DNA of 64,000 bases from Rhodococcus sp. KRD162 (GTDB lineage: Bacteria; Actinomycetota; Actinomycetes; Mycobacteriales; Mycobacteriaceae), in the NCBI RefSeq assembly GCF_017168335.1, contig NZ_JABFAU010000005.1:368575-432574 (forward strand). Direction: 5' to 3'. The position numbers were made by a program, and so were the translations under genes. The first letter of the stretch is position 1. Every line of letters begins with the position of its first letter. The notes under the pieces were generated by a model. It searched no databases. It was given only the letters and a program-made list of their open reading frames with translations, and was not told the origin of the DNA. Positions 53,284-64,000 of this stretch are shown piece after piece.

Positions 53284-53736
53284 CTACGTGTTGTCGGTGG
53301 TGCCGTCACCGGGAACGCTGTCGACGTAGGCGACCTTGGTCTTGACGACGCCGAACACTTCGGCACCGAGGACCGCCACCAGAGCACCCAAGATGGTCAG
53401 CCCCAGTGAGTACTTGTTGTAGAAGTCTGCGTCCTTGAGTGCAACGAGCACGATCAACGCGATGACCATCTTGACCAACCATCCACCGAGCAGCAGCGCT
53501 CCGACTGCCGAGGCCGGAAAACGCGTGGTCAGAGCCACCGACAATGCAGTTGTGATGACGAATCCTCCCCCGATCGCCAGACCGATGAGAGAACCCCACA
53601 ACCCCGGTGTTCCCGCTGCAGCAACCGATATCCCGAGGCTCACCACCGTCAACACCACCAGGCCGATGAGGCCGTAGCGGACCGCGGCACGGAGCGGCGC
53701 GAATTGGTCGGGCATGGGCTGCGGGGTGAAGGTCAC
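53284..53736 (-). CDS. AtpI-like membrane protein preceding the ATP synthase operon
   Basis: A protein of about 150 residues with four hydrophobic helices (AVRYGLIGLVVLTVVSLGIS, GLWGSLIGLAIGGGFVITTA, VGALLLGGWLVKMVIALIVL, LGLTILGALVAVLGAEVFG). Position between wecA and atpB matches Rv1303 in M. tuberculosis and the atpI slot; AtpI helps assemble the c ring. Start GTG 53736 is a choice, ATG 53715 is possible. The 374 nt between it and atpB hold no gene; an inverted repeat TTGAT-N9-ATCAA (53206-53224) and probably the atp promoter lie there. Confidence 0.8.
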   Translation of the reverse strand: MTFTPQPMPDQFAPLRAAVRYGLIGLVVLTVVSLGISVAAAGTPGLWGSLIGLAIGGGFVITTALSVALTTRFPASAVGALLLGGWLVKMVIALIVLVALKDADFYNKYSLGLTILGALVAVLGAEVFGVVKTKVAYVDSVPGDGTTDNT

Positions 53737-53798
53737 AGTTGTCGAGAGTACCCAGTGACCTGACGAACCCTGGACGTGACCGAGAATCGCCGAGCGAA

Positions 53799-55007
53799 TC
53801 AGCGCCGTCGAGTGCTGGGACGATCGAATCCGCGCGATCGATCCACCCGCAAGGTCGGCACAGCGGTGACGACCAGGGCGAACACGAGACCCGCCGCGAC
53901 CAGCAGCACGACGATGCGCCGGTCGAGCAGCGATGAACCGACCGCACCGAAGGCGAGAACTCCCACCCACAGGTAGATCACCAACACCACCCGACGGTGC
54001 GAGTGGCCGATCTGTAGCAATCGGTGGTGCAGATGCATTTTGTCCGGGCTGAACGGGCTCCGACCCGCCCGAGTGCGACGAATGACCGCCAGCAACAGGT
54101 CGAGGATCGGGATGAGCATCACGGCACCGACCAGCAGAATCGGCGACAAGAGGCCGAGCAGATCTCGCGGACCGTATGCCGTCAGCGGAATCCGACCCGA
54201 CGCGCTCGTCGAGATCGTGGCCAGCGTCAGCCCGATGAGCATCGAGCCCGAATCACCCATGAAAATGCGCGCGGGCTGAAAATTGTGCGGCAGGAACCCC
54301 AGGCACGCACCGGCCAGGGCTGCCGCGATCAACGCGGGAGGGTAGACGCCGACATCGCCGCCCTGTTCCTGCAGCAGTCCCACCGAGAAGATGCAGATCG
54401 CCACAGAGGAGATGAGCCCCAGCCCGGCCGCCAACCCGTCGAGACCGTCTACGAAATTCATGGCGTTGACGATCACGACGGTGATCAGCACCGTCACCAA
54501 GCCGGCTTGCAGCTGGTCCAGTACGAGCGTGGTACCCGGCTGCCCCGGCTCACCGCCCCACGGCTGGTACAGCACCACCCAGCTCACGCCCATGATGACC
54601 AGAACACCGGCGGCGGTCACCTGGCCGACGAACTTGGTCAGGGCATCCAGACCCCACCTGTCGTCGATGACGCCGACCAATACGATCACGAAGCCCGCGA
54701 CGAGTGCCGCCGGAATGTCGCGGTTGTATGCGACGTCGAAGCCGCGTGCCAACGCCGGCAACTGTGACGCGAACAGCAGTGCGGCGAGCATGCCCGCGTA
54801 GATTCCTACTCCCCCGAGCCTGGGGGTGGCCTGCACGTGGACGTCGCGATCACGAGGAACGGCCACGGCCCCGAACTTGATCGCCGCCACTCTCACTCCC
54901 CCGGTGGCGAAGAACGTGACCACGGCAGCCGTGAGGAAAACCAGCAGCAGCTCACGAATGGGAACACCTGCGCCCAAGTTCGACTGAGCAAGCACCTCGC
55001 CGCTCAT
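53799..55007 (-). CDS. wecA: Polyprenyl-phosphate GlcNAc-1-phosphate transferase (WecA/Rfe type)
   Basis: A 402-residue polytopic membrane enzyme (about 11 helices) of the glycosyltransferase-4 family. Mg/substrate motifs are GVIDDRWGLDALTKF, VNAMNFVDGLDGLAAG, IFMGDSGSMLIG and MHLHHRLLQIGHSHRR. It attaches GlcNAc-1-P to decaprenyl phosphate; in mycobacteria WecA (Rv1302) starts the arabinogalactan linker. The gene order with sua5 upstream and atpI downstream is the mycobacterial one. Confidence 0.93.
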   Translation of the reverse strand: MSGEVLAQSNLGAGVPIRELLLVFLTAAVVTFFATGGVRVAAIKFGAVAVPRDRDVHVQATPRLGGVGIYAGMLAALLFASQLPALARGFDVAYNRDIPAALVAGFVIVLVGVIDDRWGLDALTKFVGQVTAAGVLVIMGVSWVVLYQPWGGEPGQPGTTLVLDQLQAGLVTVLITVVIVNAMNFVDGLDGLAAGLGLISSVAICIFSVGLLQEQGGDVGVYPPALIAAALAGACLGFLPHNFQPARIFMGDSGSMLIGLTLATISTSASGRIPLTAYGPRDLLGLLSPILLVGAVMLIPILDLLLAVIRRTRAGRSPFSPDKMHLHHRLLQIGHSHRRVVLVIYLWVGVLAFGAVGSSLLDRRIVVLLVAAGLVFALVVTAVPTLRVDRSRGFDRPSTRRR

Positions 55008-55025
55008 GCGGGACGGTCGGTCATG

Positions 55026-55688
55026 TCAGGAAGCCCCCGGGACCAGGCTTTCGGCGGTGACACCGAGAACCTCGGCAATCTTTTCGGTGGGAATGGCGCC
55101 GACCCGAAGAATTCGGGCGCGATCACTCGTGAGATCGACAATCGTCGACGCGACCGCGTGCTCGGCCGCTCCACCGTCCAAATACACCGCAGCAGAACCA
55201 CCGAGTTGCTCTCGAGCCTCGGCCACAGTGGTGGCAGGCGGGCTGCCCGAGATGTTGGCGCTCGAGACAGCGAGCGGTCCGACCTCACGCAGGAGCTCCA
55301 GAGCCACCGGATGCAATGGCATACGCAACATCACCGTGCCCTGCGCGTCGCCCAGATCCCAGGCCAAGGACGGCGCCTGTTGCACGACGATGCTCAATGC
55401 GCCGGGCCAGAACGCGCGTATCAGATCTCGGGTTCTGGGCCGAACGCCGGCGACCAGTCCGTCGATGGTGCTCCAGGAGCCGACGAGTACGGGGACCGGC
55501 ATATCGCGCCCGCGGCCCTTGGCACGCAGCAAATCGGTGACGGCACTGCCGTCGAAGGCATCGGCCGCAATTCCGTAGAGGGTGTCGGTGGGCATCACGA
55601 TGAGTCGGCCGGACTTGAGTGCACCGCGGGCTGCGGTCAACCCGGCAGCGCGCGCATCGGCTTCACGGCAGTCGTAAACGGTACTCAC
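55026..55688 (-). CDS. L-threonylcarbamoyladenylate synthase (Sua5/YrdC/TsaC family)
   Basis: A 220-residue YrdC-domain protein. GRLIVMPTDTLYGIAADAFD, LRAKGRGRDMPVPVLVGS, AFWPGALSIVV and LAVSSANISGSPPATT are family motifs. It makes threonylcarbamoyl-AMP for t6A37 modification of ANN-decoding tRNAs. The GTG at MSTVYDCREAD is chosen with GGAAGG 9 nt upstream; ATG 55697 would add three residues. It lies between prmC and wecA, as in mycobacteria. Confidence 0.93.
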   Translation of the reverse strand: MSTVYDCREADARAAGLTAARGALKSGRLIVMPTDTLYGIAADAFDGSAVTDLLRAKGRGRDMPVPVLVGSWSTIDGLVAGVRPRTRDLIRAFWPGALSIVVQQAPSLAWDLGDAQGTVMLRMPLHPVALELLREVGPLAVSSANISGSPPATTVAEAREQLGGSAAVYLDGGAAEHAVASTIVDLTSDRARILRVGAIPTEKIAEVLGVTAESLVPGAS

Positions 55689-55754
55689 GGCCACCATCCT
55701 TCCACCTCCGGTAACGAAGTGATGTCAGGTGCCGCCCGCCTGCCGCTCCCGCCA

Positions 55755-56639
55755 TCAGGCCGAAGGCGGTTGGGCCCTCGTTGCGACGACGAACCTGGGC
55801 CTGCCCGCCAGATCCGGATGGGCAGTGACCTCGGTGAACACACGCCGCGCCGAGAGCAGCGCTTCCACGGCGCTCCCGTTGGTGTCGTCGTGCTCGATCG
55901 CGACTCCGCCGCCGACCCGTAGCCAGCGAGCAATATTGCGCACCATCGGCTCGATGACCGACAGTCCGTCCGCACCACCGAAAAGCGCCATGTGCGGATC
56001 GTGATCGATCACCTCTGGGTCGAGATCGGTTCCTTCGGGAATGTAGGGCGGGTTCGCGACGATCATGTCGACTGCACCGTCGAGTTCGGTGAGCACATCG
56101 CGTGCTGTGACGTCGCCGTGGTGCAGCGTGATCGGAGTATCGCCTTCGCCGCTGCGCAGATCGGCGTTGCGCCGCGCCCATGCCAACGCCGATGGATCGA
56201 GTTCGACGGCATGAACGACGGCGTCGGGCCGAGCGTTGGCGATGGCGAGGGCGAGCGCTCCTGAGCCCGTGCACAGATCGAGAATCACCGGCGGATGATG
56301 ATCGACATTTTCGAGAAATGCCAACGCCCAAGCCAACAACAACTCGGTTTCCGGTCGCGGAACGAACACGCCGGGTCCGACTTCCACGTCGATGTTCCCC
56401 AGCGAGGTTCTACCGGTGATGTATTGCAGCGGAATGCGTTTCGCGCGCTGAGCAACGGTACGGAAATACGCTTCGACGAGCTCGGGTTCGACGAGGGGCA
56501 CCAGGCCGAGACGGCCACGTTCGACGCCGACGAGGTGCGCAGCAAGTAGCTCCGCATCGACCCTGGCACTCGGCACACCTGCCTCCTCGAGCACAGACGT
56601 TGCTTCGAGGATGGCTAGGCGTAACGGCTTTCGGCTCAC
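55755..56639 (-). CDS. prmC: Peptide chain release factor N5-glutamine methyltransferase
   Basis: A 294-residue PrmC/HemK enzyme that methylates the Gln of the GGQ motif in RF1 and RF2. The N-terminal helical domain contains LAAHLVGVERGRL and RIPLQYITGRTSLGNI. The SAM motif is ILDLCTGSGALALAIANARP (about residue 118), and the catalytic NPPY lies in MIVANPPYIPEGTDLD (about 190). Its substrate gene prfA is nearby upstream, separated by a SHOCT gene. Confidence 0.96.
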   Translation of the reverse strand: MSRKPLRLAILEATSVLEEAGVPSARVDAELLAAHLVGVERGRLGLVPLVEPELVEAYFRTVAQRAKRIPLQYITGRTSLGNIDVEVGPGVFVPRPETELLLAWALAFLENVDHHPPVILDLCTGSGALALAIANARPDAVVHAVELDPSALAWARRNADLRSGEGDTPITLHHGDVTARDVLTELDGAVDMIVANPPYIPEGTDLDPEVIDHDPHMALFGGADGLSVIEPMVRNIARWLRVGGGVAIEHDDTNGSAVEALLSARRVFTEVTAHPDLAGRPRFVVATRAQPPSA

Positions 56640-56673
56640 CTGTACAGACTGCCACGAGCTACCGAAGGCCCAC

Positions 56674-57522
56674 TCACACCCGCCCGAGCAGCTCGGCTTT
56701 CTTCGAGAAGAATTCGTCGTCGGTCAGAAAGCCCTTCGCATGCAGACCGGCGAGAGCCTCGATCGCAGCAGTGATATCGGAGATGTTCGCTCCGGCGTTG
56801 TTGTCACCGGACCCGGACGGGTTCGAGCCAGGCTGATTCGGAGACTGCGGGGCCGAGGACTGCGGGGCCGGAGACTGCTGGGCCGAAGACCGAGGCGGGG
56901 AGGACACCTGCGGCCCAGGCTGGTTCTGCTGGCCGGTTTCCGTCGAGTGCTGATCGACCCGAGGCAAGCTTCCAGCACTGAACGTGCCGTACTGGCTGGT
57001 GAATTCCAGCGATCCCGGCCCGCCGCCCTGCTGTTGCTGAGCTCCTCCGATGGAGTGATCGAGCGTGTCGTACACCGCCAACTCGCCGCCCGAGAGCACG
57101 GCGAGGCGCCTGCTCGAGGGGAACACCGCGTACTGCGAGCCGTTCTGACCACCGCTCGAGCTCGGCGAACCGAGCTCCGACGGCCACCACGAACCGGAGC
57201 CGAACGAGTTGCCGCCGAACGAACCGCCGCTGGTGTCCCTCGGTGGGTACACCTGATGTTGCGACAGCACCTCGGACAGATCACGGCACAGGCCGTCGAC
57301 CCGAGCCTTGAGGCCGTGGTCGAACATGTTGCCGACCATGGTCATCCCGCCGCGCATCCATTGGCCGCTACCACCGAGCTCGGGAATGTTGAACTGCGCC
57401 ATGGTGCCGCGGCCGTTGTTGACGGCATCGAGCATGGTGCGGACCGCATCGGTCGAGACGCCGTAGCGCGAGGACAGCTCGGACACGGCATTCTCGCCTG
57501 CGGGGGTAAGGGCCTGGTTCAT
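56674..57522 (-). CDS. SHOCT-domain protein of unknown function
   Basis: A 282-residue protein. An N-terminal part (AVSELSSRYGVSTDAVRTML, NNGRGTMAQFNIPELGGSG) is followed by a low-complexity Ser/Gly then Gln/Pro/Ser region (SAQQSPAPQSSAPQSPNQPG) and a C-terminal SHOCT motif (ALAGLHAKGFLTDDEFFSKK). SHOCT is a short oligomerisation or membrane-targeting motif. It sits between prmC and prfA, which are usually adjacent in this gene order, so it looks like a lineage-specific insertion. The start has GAGAGG about 10 nt upstream. Confidence 0.82.
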   Translation of the reverse strand: MNQALTPAGENAVSELSSRYGVSTDAVRTMLDAVNNGRGTMAQFNIPELGGSGQWMRGGMTMVGNMFDHGLKARVDGLCRDLSEVLSQHQVYPPRDTSGGSFGGNSFGSGSWWPSELGSPSSSGGQNGSQYAVFPSSRRLAVLSGGELAVYDTLDHSIGGAQQQQGGGPGSLEFTSQYGTFSAGSLPRVDQHSTETGQQNQPGPQVSSPPRSSAQQSPAPQSSAPQSPNQPGSNPSGSGDNNAGANISDITAAIEALAGLHAKGFLTDDEFFSKKAELLGRV

Positions 57523-57629
57523 TTCTGGTGTGCCTCTCGGGCGCTCGTACTGGGGTCGAACCTGGCCGCCAGGGTATCGCACCGAGCTGCGGACCGACCC
57601 GGTGAAATCCGTAAAGCCTTGTGCCGCAG

Positions 57630-58706
57630 CTACTCTGCCTGCATCCTGGCGTCACGGTCTGCTTTGGCGAGCGCGTCGAGCAATGCATCGATCTCACCGT
57701 CGAGGACCGCATCGAGATTGTGCGCTTTGAAGCCGATCCGGTGGTCGGTGATGCGGTTCTCGGGGTAGTTGTAGGTTCTGATCCGCTCCGAGCGGTCCAC
57801 GGTGCGCACCTGACTCGCTCGGCCTGCTGCGGCCTCTTCGTCCGCTGCCTCTTCCGCAGCTGCCTGCAGCCGGGCGGCGAGCACCTGCATCGCGCGCGCC
57901 TTGTTCTGCAACTGCGAGCGCTCGTTCTGACAGGTCACCACGATACCGGTGGGCAAGTGGGTGAGCCGGACGGCGGAGTCGGTTGTGTTGACGCCCTGAC
58001 CGCCCTTGCCGGACGACCGGTAGACGTCGATACGCAGATCGGCTTCGTCGATCTGGACTTCTTCCACTTCGTCGGGCTCGGGGTACACCAGAATGCCCGC
58101 TGCCGAGGTGTGCACACGTCCCTGCGATTCGGTGACCGGCACCCGCTGCACGCGGTGCACGCCGCCCTCGAACTTCAGTCGTGCCCAGACGCCGTCGAGC
58201 GGGTCCTTGGCCTTGATCGACAGCGTTGCATCCTTGTATCCACCCAGGTCGGATACGTTCGCGTCGAGCACTTCGACGCGCCAGCCACGGCGTTCTGCGT
58301 AGCGCACGTACATCCGCGCGAGATCGGCTGCGAACAGCGCCGATTCCTCACCGCCCTCACCCGATTTGACCTCCATCACGATGTCGTCGCCGTCGTGCGG
58401 ATCGCGCGGTGCCAACAGATCGGTCAGAGTCTGCTCCAGCTGCACCACCGTCGCCTCCAGGTCGGGAATCTCGGCCGCGAACGACGAATCGTCGGCGGCC
58501 AACTCACGTGCAGCGTCGAGGTCGTCCTGCGCGGAGGTCAACTTCGCGTGCGCGGACATGATCGGGGCGAGCTCGGCAAATCTCTTGCCTGCTCGGCGTG
58601 CCGCGGCGGGGTCGTTGTGCAGAGCGGGGTCTGCGAGTTGCTGTTCGAGGCCGGAGTGTTCGGCGAGGATGTCGTCGATTGCCGAAGGCTTGATTGTTCT
58701 CGCCAT
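57630..58706 (-). CDS. prfA: Peptide chain release factor 1
   Basis: A 358-residue RF1, which releases peptides at UAG and UAA codons. The GGQ loop is [20 protein letters not shown] (about residue 236), the peptidyl-tRNA hydrolysis centre methylated by PrmC. The anticodon-like PxT region is in [20 protein letters not shown]. The ending [20 protein letters not shown] is conserved. It follows rpmE after a strong terminator. Confidence 0.97.
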   Translation of the reverse strand: MARTIKPSAIDDILAEHSGLEQQLADPALHNDPAAARRAGKRFAELAPIMSAHAKLTSAQDDLDAARELAADDSSFAAEIPDLEATVVQLEQTLTDLLAPRDPHDGDDIVMEVKSGEGGEESALFAADLARMYVRYAERRGWRVEVLDANVSDLGGYKDATLSIKAKDPLDGVWARLKFEGGVHRVQRVPVTESQGRVHTSAAGILVYPEPDEVEEVQIDEADLRIDVYRSSGKGGQGVNTTDSAVRLTHLPTGIVVTCQNERSQLQNKARAMQVLAARLQAAAEEAADEEAAAGRASQVRTVDRSERIRTYNYPENRITDHRIGFKAHNLDAVLDGEIDALLDALAKADRDARMQAE

Positions 58707-58751
58707 GTTGATGACTCACTCTCGAACGCCGGTGCAACTGGGAATGGACAC

Positions 58752-58797
58752 AAAAAAGCCGACGCCCGCCCTGTGTGTTCACAGGGCGGGCGTCGGC
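58752..58797 (-). terminator. Intrinsic terminator after rpmE
   Basis: GCCGACGCCCGCCCTGTG pairs perfectly with CACAGGGCGGGCGTCGGC around a 4-nt loop, followed on the minus strand by TTTTTT. It separates rpmE from prfA. Confidence 0.93.
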
Positions 58798-58804
58798 GAA
58801 ACAG

Positions 58805-59038
58805 CTAGCTGTCTGCGTCGGCCTTCTTGCCGGCGCGCTTGCCGTAGCGAGCCTCGAAGCGTGCGACGCGACCGCCGGTGTCGAGGATCTTCTGCTTGCC
58901 GGTGTAGAAGGGGTGGCACTGCGAGCAGACCTCGACGCTGATGCGCTCTTTGTCGGTGGTGCTTCGGGTCTCGAAAGTATTTCCGCAACCACAGACGACT
59001 GTCGTCAGTGTGTAGTCGGGGTGAATTCCAGCCTTCAT
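58805..59038 (-). CDS. rpmE: 50S ribosomal protein L31 (zinc-binding form)
   Basis: A 77-residue L31 with the zinc ligands Cys in VVCGCGNTF and [15 protein letters not shown], so it is the C+ (zinc-containing) form; a zinc-free paralogue elsewhere would be Zur-controlled. The 200-nt leader up to rho (59039-59238) shows no gene and probably holds the rpmE promoter. Confidence 0.97.
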   Translation of the reverse strand: MKAGIHPDYTLTTVVCGCGNTFETRSTTDKERISVEVCSQCHPFYTGKQKILDTGGRVARFEARYGKRAGKKADADS

Positions 59039-59238
59039 GGTGTCCTAACCGTTCTTTGTAATGGTCGCCGGGTCGCCTTCGCCGATCGAAGACGTGAACC
59101 GGAACCGGACTCGGCCGCTCAGTATGCCAGAGCGTGCATCTGACCTGCTAATCGCCGGTACTTCCGTGCCGACAGATCCATACAACGCAGGCACCGGCCA
59201 GGTTGTTCCCCGGACGCAACGGCCGGGGAACAAGCCGG

Positions 59239-61404
59239 TCAGTCGTTGATGCCGCCCGGAGCCGTCTTCGATACTTCCATCAGGAACTCGAGGTTGTTCT
59301 TGCTCTTCTTCAAGCGGTCGACCAGCAGGTCGATGGCTTGATGTGAGTCGAGTCCGGACAACACGCGCCGCAGCTTGTGCACCACGGCCGCCTCGTCGGG
59401 AGCAAGGAGCAATTCGTCGTGTCGAGTGCTCGACGGATTGATGTCGACGGCCGGGAACACTCGCCGCTCGGCGATCTTGCGGTCGAGCTTGAGCTCGGCG
59501 TTGCCGGTGCCCTTGAACTCCTCGAAAATCACGGTGTCGCCGGTCGATCCGGTTTCGACCATGGCCGTGGCGATGATGGTCAACGATCCACCGTGCTCGA
59601 TGTTTCGAGCGGCACCGAGGAAGCGCTTCGGCGGGTAGAGCGCTGTCGAGTCGACACCACCGGACAGGATCCGGCCGGAGGCAGGCGAGCTGTTGTTGTA
59701 CGCGCGTCCAAGACGGGTGATCGAGTCGAGCAGAACCACCACGTCCTGGCCGGCCTCGACCAGACGCTTCGCGCGCTCGATCGCCAGTTCCGCCACCGCG
59801 GTGTGATCGCCCGGCGGACGGTCGAACGTGGACGCAATGACCTCGCCCTTGACGCTGCGCTGCATGTCCGTCACTTCTTCTGGACGCTCGTCGACGAGGA
59901 TGACCATCAGATAGCACTCGGGGTTGTTGATGGCGATCGCATTGGCGATGGCCTGCAGAACGCTGGTCTTACCGGCCTTCGGCGGGCTGACGATCAGCGC
60001 ACGCTGACCCTTACCGATCGGCATCACCAAGTCGATGATGCGCGTGGTGAGGATGTTCTGCTGCGTCTCGAGGCGCAGCCGCTGGTTGGGGTACAACGGC
60101 GTGAGTTTGCCGAACTCCGGACGCTTACGCGCGGCCTCGACCTCGCGCCCGTTGACGGTGTCCAAGCGCACGAGCGGGTTGAACTTCTGCCGCTGGTTGG
60201 ACTGCTCCCCCTCGCGGGCCACTCGAACTGCGCCGGTGACCGCATCACCGCGCCGAAGACCGTTCTTGCGAACGAGGTTCATCGACACGTAGACATCGTT
60301 GGGGCCGGCCAGGTAGCCCGAGGTACGGACGAACGCGTAGTTGTCCAGAACGTCCAGGATGCCCGCGACGGGCTGGAGGACGTCGTCCTCGCGGATTTCG
60401 GTATCGCGCTCGCGTCCGCCGCCGTCGTTGCCTTCGCCGCGGTCGCGACCACGACGCCGTTCACGGAACCGACGGCCCCGCCGACCCCGGCCCTCGCCCT
60501 CGTCGTCCTGATTGTTGTCGCGGTTGTCGCGGGGACCGTTGTTGCGATCCTCGTTTCGTCCGTCACCCTGATTGCGGTTGCGGCCGTTTCGACCGCCGTT
60601 GTCACGGTTCGAGTTGTCGCGGCCGGAGTTGTCACGATTCGAGTTGTCGCGATTCGAGTTGTCGCGATTCGAGTTGTCCCGGTCGCCCTGGTTACGGCCG
60701 GAATTGTCCCGGTCGCCCTGGTTACGGCCGTTTTCACGGTTCGAGTTGTCGCGGTTCGAGTTGTCGCGGTTCGAGTTGTCCCGGTTGGCGTCGGGCTCGC
60801 GCTGTTCGCGGTCGGAACCGTCCTGCCGGTTCCGCTCGCCGCGGCTGCGCCGTGGACGTTCGGTGCCCGCGTTGTCGCCGGCCTCGTCGGGCTTCTCGGA
60901 CGGAGCGGAAGTATCCGACGCTGGTCGCTCGGATGCGGCGGCCTCGGCTCCAGCCGAGTCGCCACTGCCGTCGAGCGGAAGCTGATCGGGCGCACCTGAC
61001 CGGCGGCCGGCAGCTCGGCGGCCACGTGCACGACGCCCGGTCTCGGGGGCCGCGTCGGAAGCATCGGCCGAGTTCGCCTCGGAACCGCCCGCAGACGGGG
61101 TCTCGGGGGTCGGCGCAGCCTCGGCTGCAGGTTTGTCTTCGACGGGAGGCGTCGACGCGGCAGCCCGACGCGACTTGGGCGCGTCGGACTTGGGTGCATC
61201 GGACTTGGCTGCACTGGACTTGGTCGACGCAGCACCCGCCTGACGCTCGGATATGGCTGCGATCAGATCGCCCTTGCGCATACCGGAGATGCTCTTGATT
61301 CCGAGTTCGCCGGCAAGGCTGCGCAGCTCGGTGAGAACCATTCCGGACAAGCCTGCACGTCGGGGAGACGTCTCGGGCGCAGAGATGAGTTCCGTATCGG
61401 TCAC
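59239..61404 (-). CDS. rho: Transcription termination factor Rho with long disordered insertion
   Basis: A 721-residue Rho, far longer than E. coli Rho (419). Rho_N is at about residues 20-60 ([20 protein letters not shown]). A low-complexity insertion follows to about 335, first Ala/Ser/Glu-rich then Asn/Asp/Arg-rich ([11 protein letters not shown] and [10 protein letters not shown] repeats), as in other high-GC Gram-positive Rho proteins. The RNA-binding fold ([20 protein letters not shown]) and ATPase core ([20 protein letters not shown], about 470; [20 protein letters not shown]) are intact. The start GTG ([11 protein letters not shown]) has AAAGGA upstream; a 48-codon in-frame extension is rejected. 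Confidence 0.96.
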   Translation of the reverse strand: MTDTELISAPETSPRRAGLSGMVLTELRSLAGELGIKSISGMRKGDLIAAISERQAGAASTKSSAAKSDAPKSDAPKSRRAAASTPPVEDKPAAEAAPTPETPSAGGSEANSADASDAAPETGRRARGRRAAGRRSGAPDQLPLDGSGDSAGAEAAASERPASDTSAPSEKPDEAGDNAGTERPRRSRGERNRQDGSDREQREPDANRDNSNRDNSNRDNSNRENGRNQGDRDNSGRNQGDRDNSNRDNSNRDNSNRDNSGRDNSNRDNGGRNGRNRNQGDGRNEDRNNGPRDNRDNNQDDEGEGRGRRGRRFRERRRGRDRGEGNDGGGRERDTEIREDDVLQPVAGILDVLDNYAFVRTSGYLAGPNDVYVSMNLVRKNGLRRGDAVTGAVRVAREGEQSNQRQKFNPLVRLDTVNGREVEAARKRPEFGKLTPLYPNQRLRLETQQNILTTRIIDLVMPIGKGQRALIVSPPKAGKTSVLQAIANAIAINNPECYLMVILVDERPEEVTDMQRSVKGEVIASTFDRPPGDHTAVAELAIERAKRLVEAGQDVVVLLDSITRLGRAYNNSSPASGRILSGGVDSTALYPPKRFLGAARNIEHGGSLTIIATAMVETGSTGDTVIFEEFKGTGNAELKLDRKIAERRVFPAVDINPSSTRHDELLLAPDEAAVVHKLRRVLSGLDSHQAIDLLVDRLKKSKNNLEFLMEVSKTAPGGIND
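60605..60795. repeat. Tandem 15-bp coding repeats in rho
   Basis: Near-identical 15-bp units (CGATTCGAGTTGTCG and variants CGGTTCGAGTTGTCG, interspersed with CCGGTCGCCCTGGTTACGG) are arrayed in frame, encoding (Asn-Arg-Asp-Asn-Ser)n and Gln-Gly-Asp-Arg-Asp units. Unit-number change would keep the frame. Confidence 0.9.
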
Positions 61405-61665
61405 GGAGGTCCTTTCCTTCCCTCGCTCGCTCGATGCGCAGCCGAGGGTTCGTTCCGCAGCTCGACATTCTGCCGAACTCGGATATTGCCGTTCATGTTC
61501 GACGCACTCCGCCGACGACACCGTCGATCCGGGACCGCAGATATCCACGGGAGGATCGAGTCAGGAGCGTCACATCACTCGGACGTTCTGAAATCCCCCG
61601 AATACAGCGACCTGAATGCCCTGACGAAACCGGCGTCTGAAGCGCACGATGTACGGACAGGGTTC

Positions 61666-61694
61666 ACCATAGCGCCGTTGTCCCCAGTCGGCAA
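61666..61694 (-). promoter_or_regulatory. Probable rho promoter
   Basis: On the minus strand TTGCCG (61689-61694) and TATGGT (61666-61671) are separated by exactly 17 nt, giving a leader of about 255 nt before the rho GTG. The 309-nt stretch 61405-61713 has no gene. Long rho leaders commonly serve autoregulation. Confidence 0.6.
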
Positions 61695-61713
61695 GAACCC
61701 TACTCGCCGGTTG

Positions 61714-63729
<2,016 letters not shown>

Positions 63730-63733
<4 letters not shown>

Positions 63734-64000
63734 ACGGTGGTGCCTTCCAATCTGAGGACGCTGGCGACGTGCACGACCACGTCGAGCTGCTCGAGAGATG
63801 CAACGGTTTCGGACAGGGCCGAGTCGGCCGCGAGGTGGGTGACCACCACGAGCCTGGCCCCGTCACCCGCCCCGTGCTGCCGCACGGTCGAAATGCTGAC
63901 GTCTCGCTTGGAGAACTCGGCCGCTACGGTGGCCAGCACACCGGGCCTGTCGGCAACCTGCATGCTGACGTAGTAGCGAGTGAGAATGTCACCCATGGGG
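63730..64000 (-). CDS. hom: Homoserine dehydrogenase, C-terminal ACT domain (5' part beyond window)
   Basis: Only the last ~90 codons are inside the window. [20 protein letters not shown] through [20 protein letters not shown] is the ACT domain that gives threonine feedback inhibition. The catalytic part lies to the right of the window edge on the minus strand. It overlaps thrC by 4 nt. Confidence 0.95.

Noticed and set aside
60605..60795. CRISPR-like regular repeats
   Set aside because: Units are 15 bp, in frame inside rho, without unique spacers and without cas genes.
59377..60999. A plus-strand frame over rho with Val/Ala repeats resembling membrane segments
   Set aside because: The repeats are the complement of the Asn/Asp/Arg codons of Rho; no start signal or family match.

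Overview
The window is high-GC actinobacterial chromosome, most likely Rhodococcus or a close relative in the Mycobacteriales (inferred from protein sequence and gene order; no 16S long enough to type). Two gene-order blocks match mycobacterial chromosomes: [large NAD-glutamate dehydrogenase - hotdog thioesterase - EttA - SSB paralogue] at the left, and [hom-thrC-thrB-rho-rpmE-prfA-prmC-sua5-wecA-atpI-atpBEFHAGDC-DUF2550-murA] at the right, the latter on the minus strand and ending beside an rRNA operon leader as in Mycobacterium (murA then rrs).

Left part (1-14.4 kb): a truncated thioesterase, gdh, a second thioesterase, ettA, an SSB paralogue, an IMPACT/YigZ protein coupled to an ABC exporter with a divergent MarR regulator, a CopD-CtaG fusion and an XdhC-like protein, followed by tRNA-Arg(UCU). 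Middle part (14.6-40.6 kb): a patchwork of metabolic genes. It holds an alanine-dehydrogenase/CEOS-like enzyme, a methyltransferase, a DesA3-type desaturase with its ferredoxin-type reductase and a TetR regulator, an alpha/beta hydrolase, an MFS transporter, PadR coupled to a 2,4-dienoyl-CoA reductase, an SDR, a HerA-like ATPase, oligoribonuclease, tRNA-His, an M23 peptidase and an L,D-transpeptidase. It continues with a single-chain assimilatory nitrate reductase fused to a CysJ-like diflavin reductase, a lone membrane-sensor domain, a mannitol dehydrogenase, a STAS protein, an SRPBCC protein and a small Rho_N-type protein.

At about 40.57 kb there is an abrupt junction. The first ~119 nt of a minus-strand 16S rRNA gene, with an intact promoter and boxA-containing leader upstream, abut the first ~73 codons of an unrelated plus-strand gene. 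The rest of 16S, 23S and 5S are absent. This is either a scaffold misjoin or collapsed rRNA repeat, or a real deletion; it should be settled before gene order across it is trusted.

Right part (41-64 kb): a divergent MocR/flavin-binding protein pair, murA (Asp at the usual catalytic Cys), a cobalamin adenosyltransferase, the complete eight-gene F1Fo ATP synthase operon, the lipid-linked sugar transferase wecA, translation-termination and ribosomal genes (prmC, prfA, rpmE, sua5), a rho with a long Asn/Asp/Arg-rich repeat insertion, and threonine biosynthesis (thrB, thrC, 3' end of hom). A SHOCT-domain gene sits between prmC and prfA. No transposase, prophage, CRISPR array or plasmid replication gene was seen. 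I found no clearly new multi-gene system; the strongest leads are the rRNA junction, the apparent CTG start of atpB, the coupled small protein behind the desaturase, and several candidate operators.
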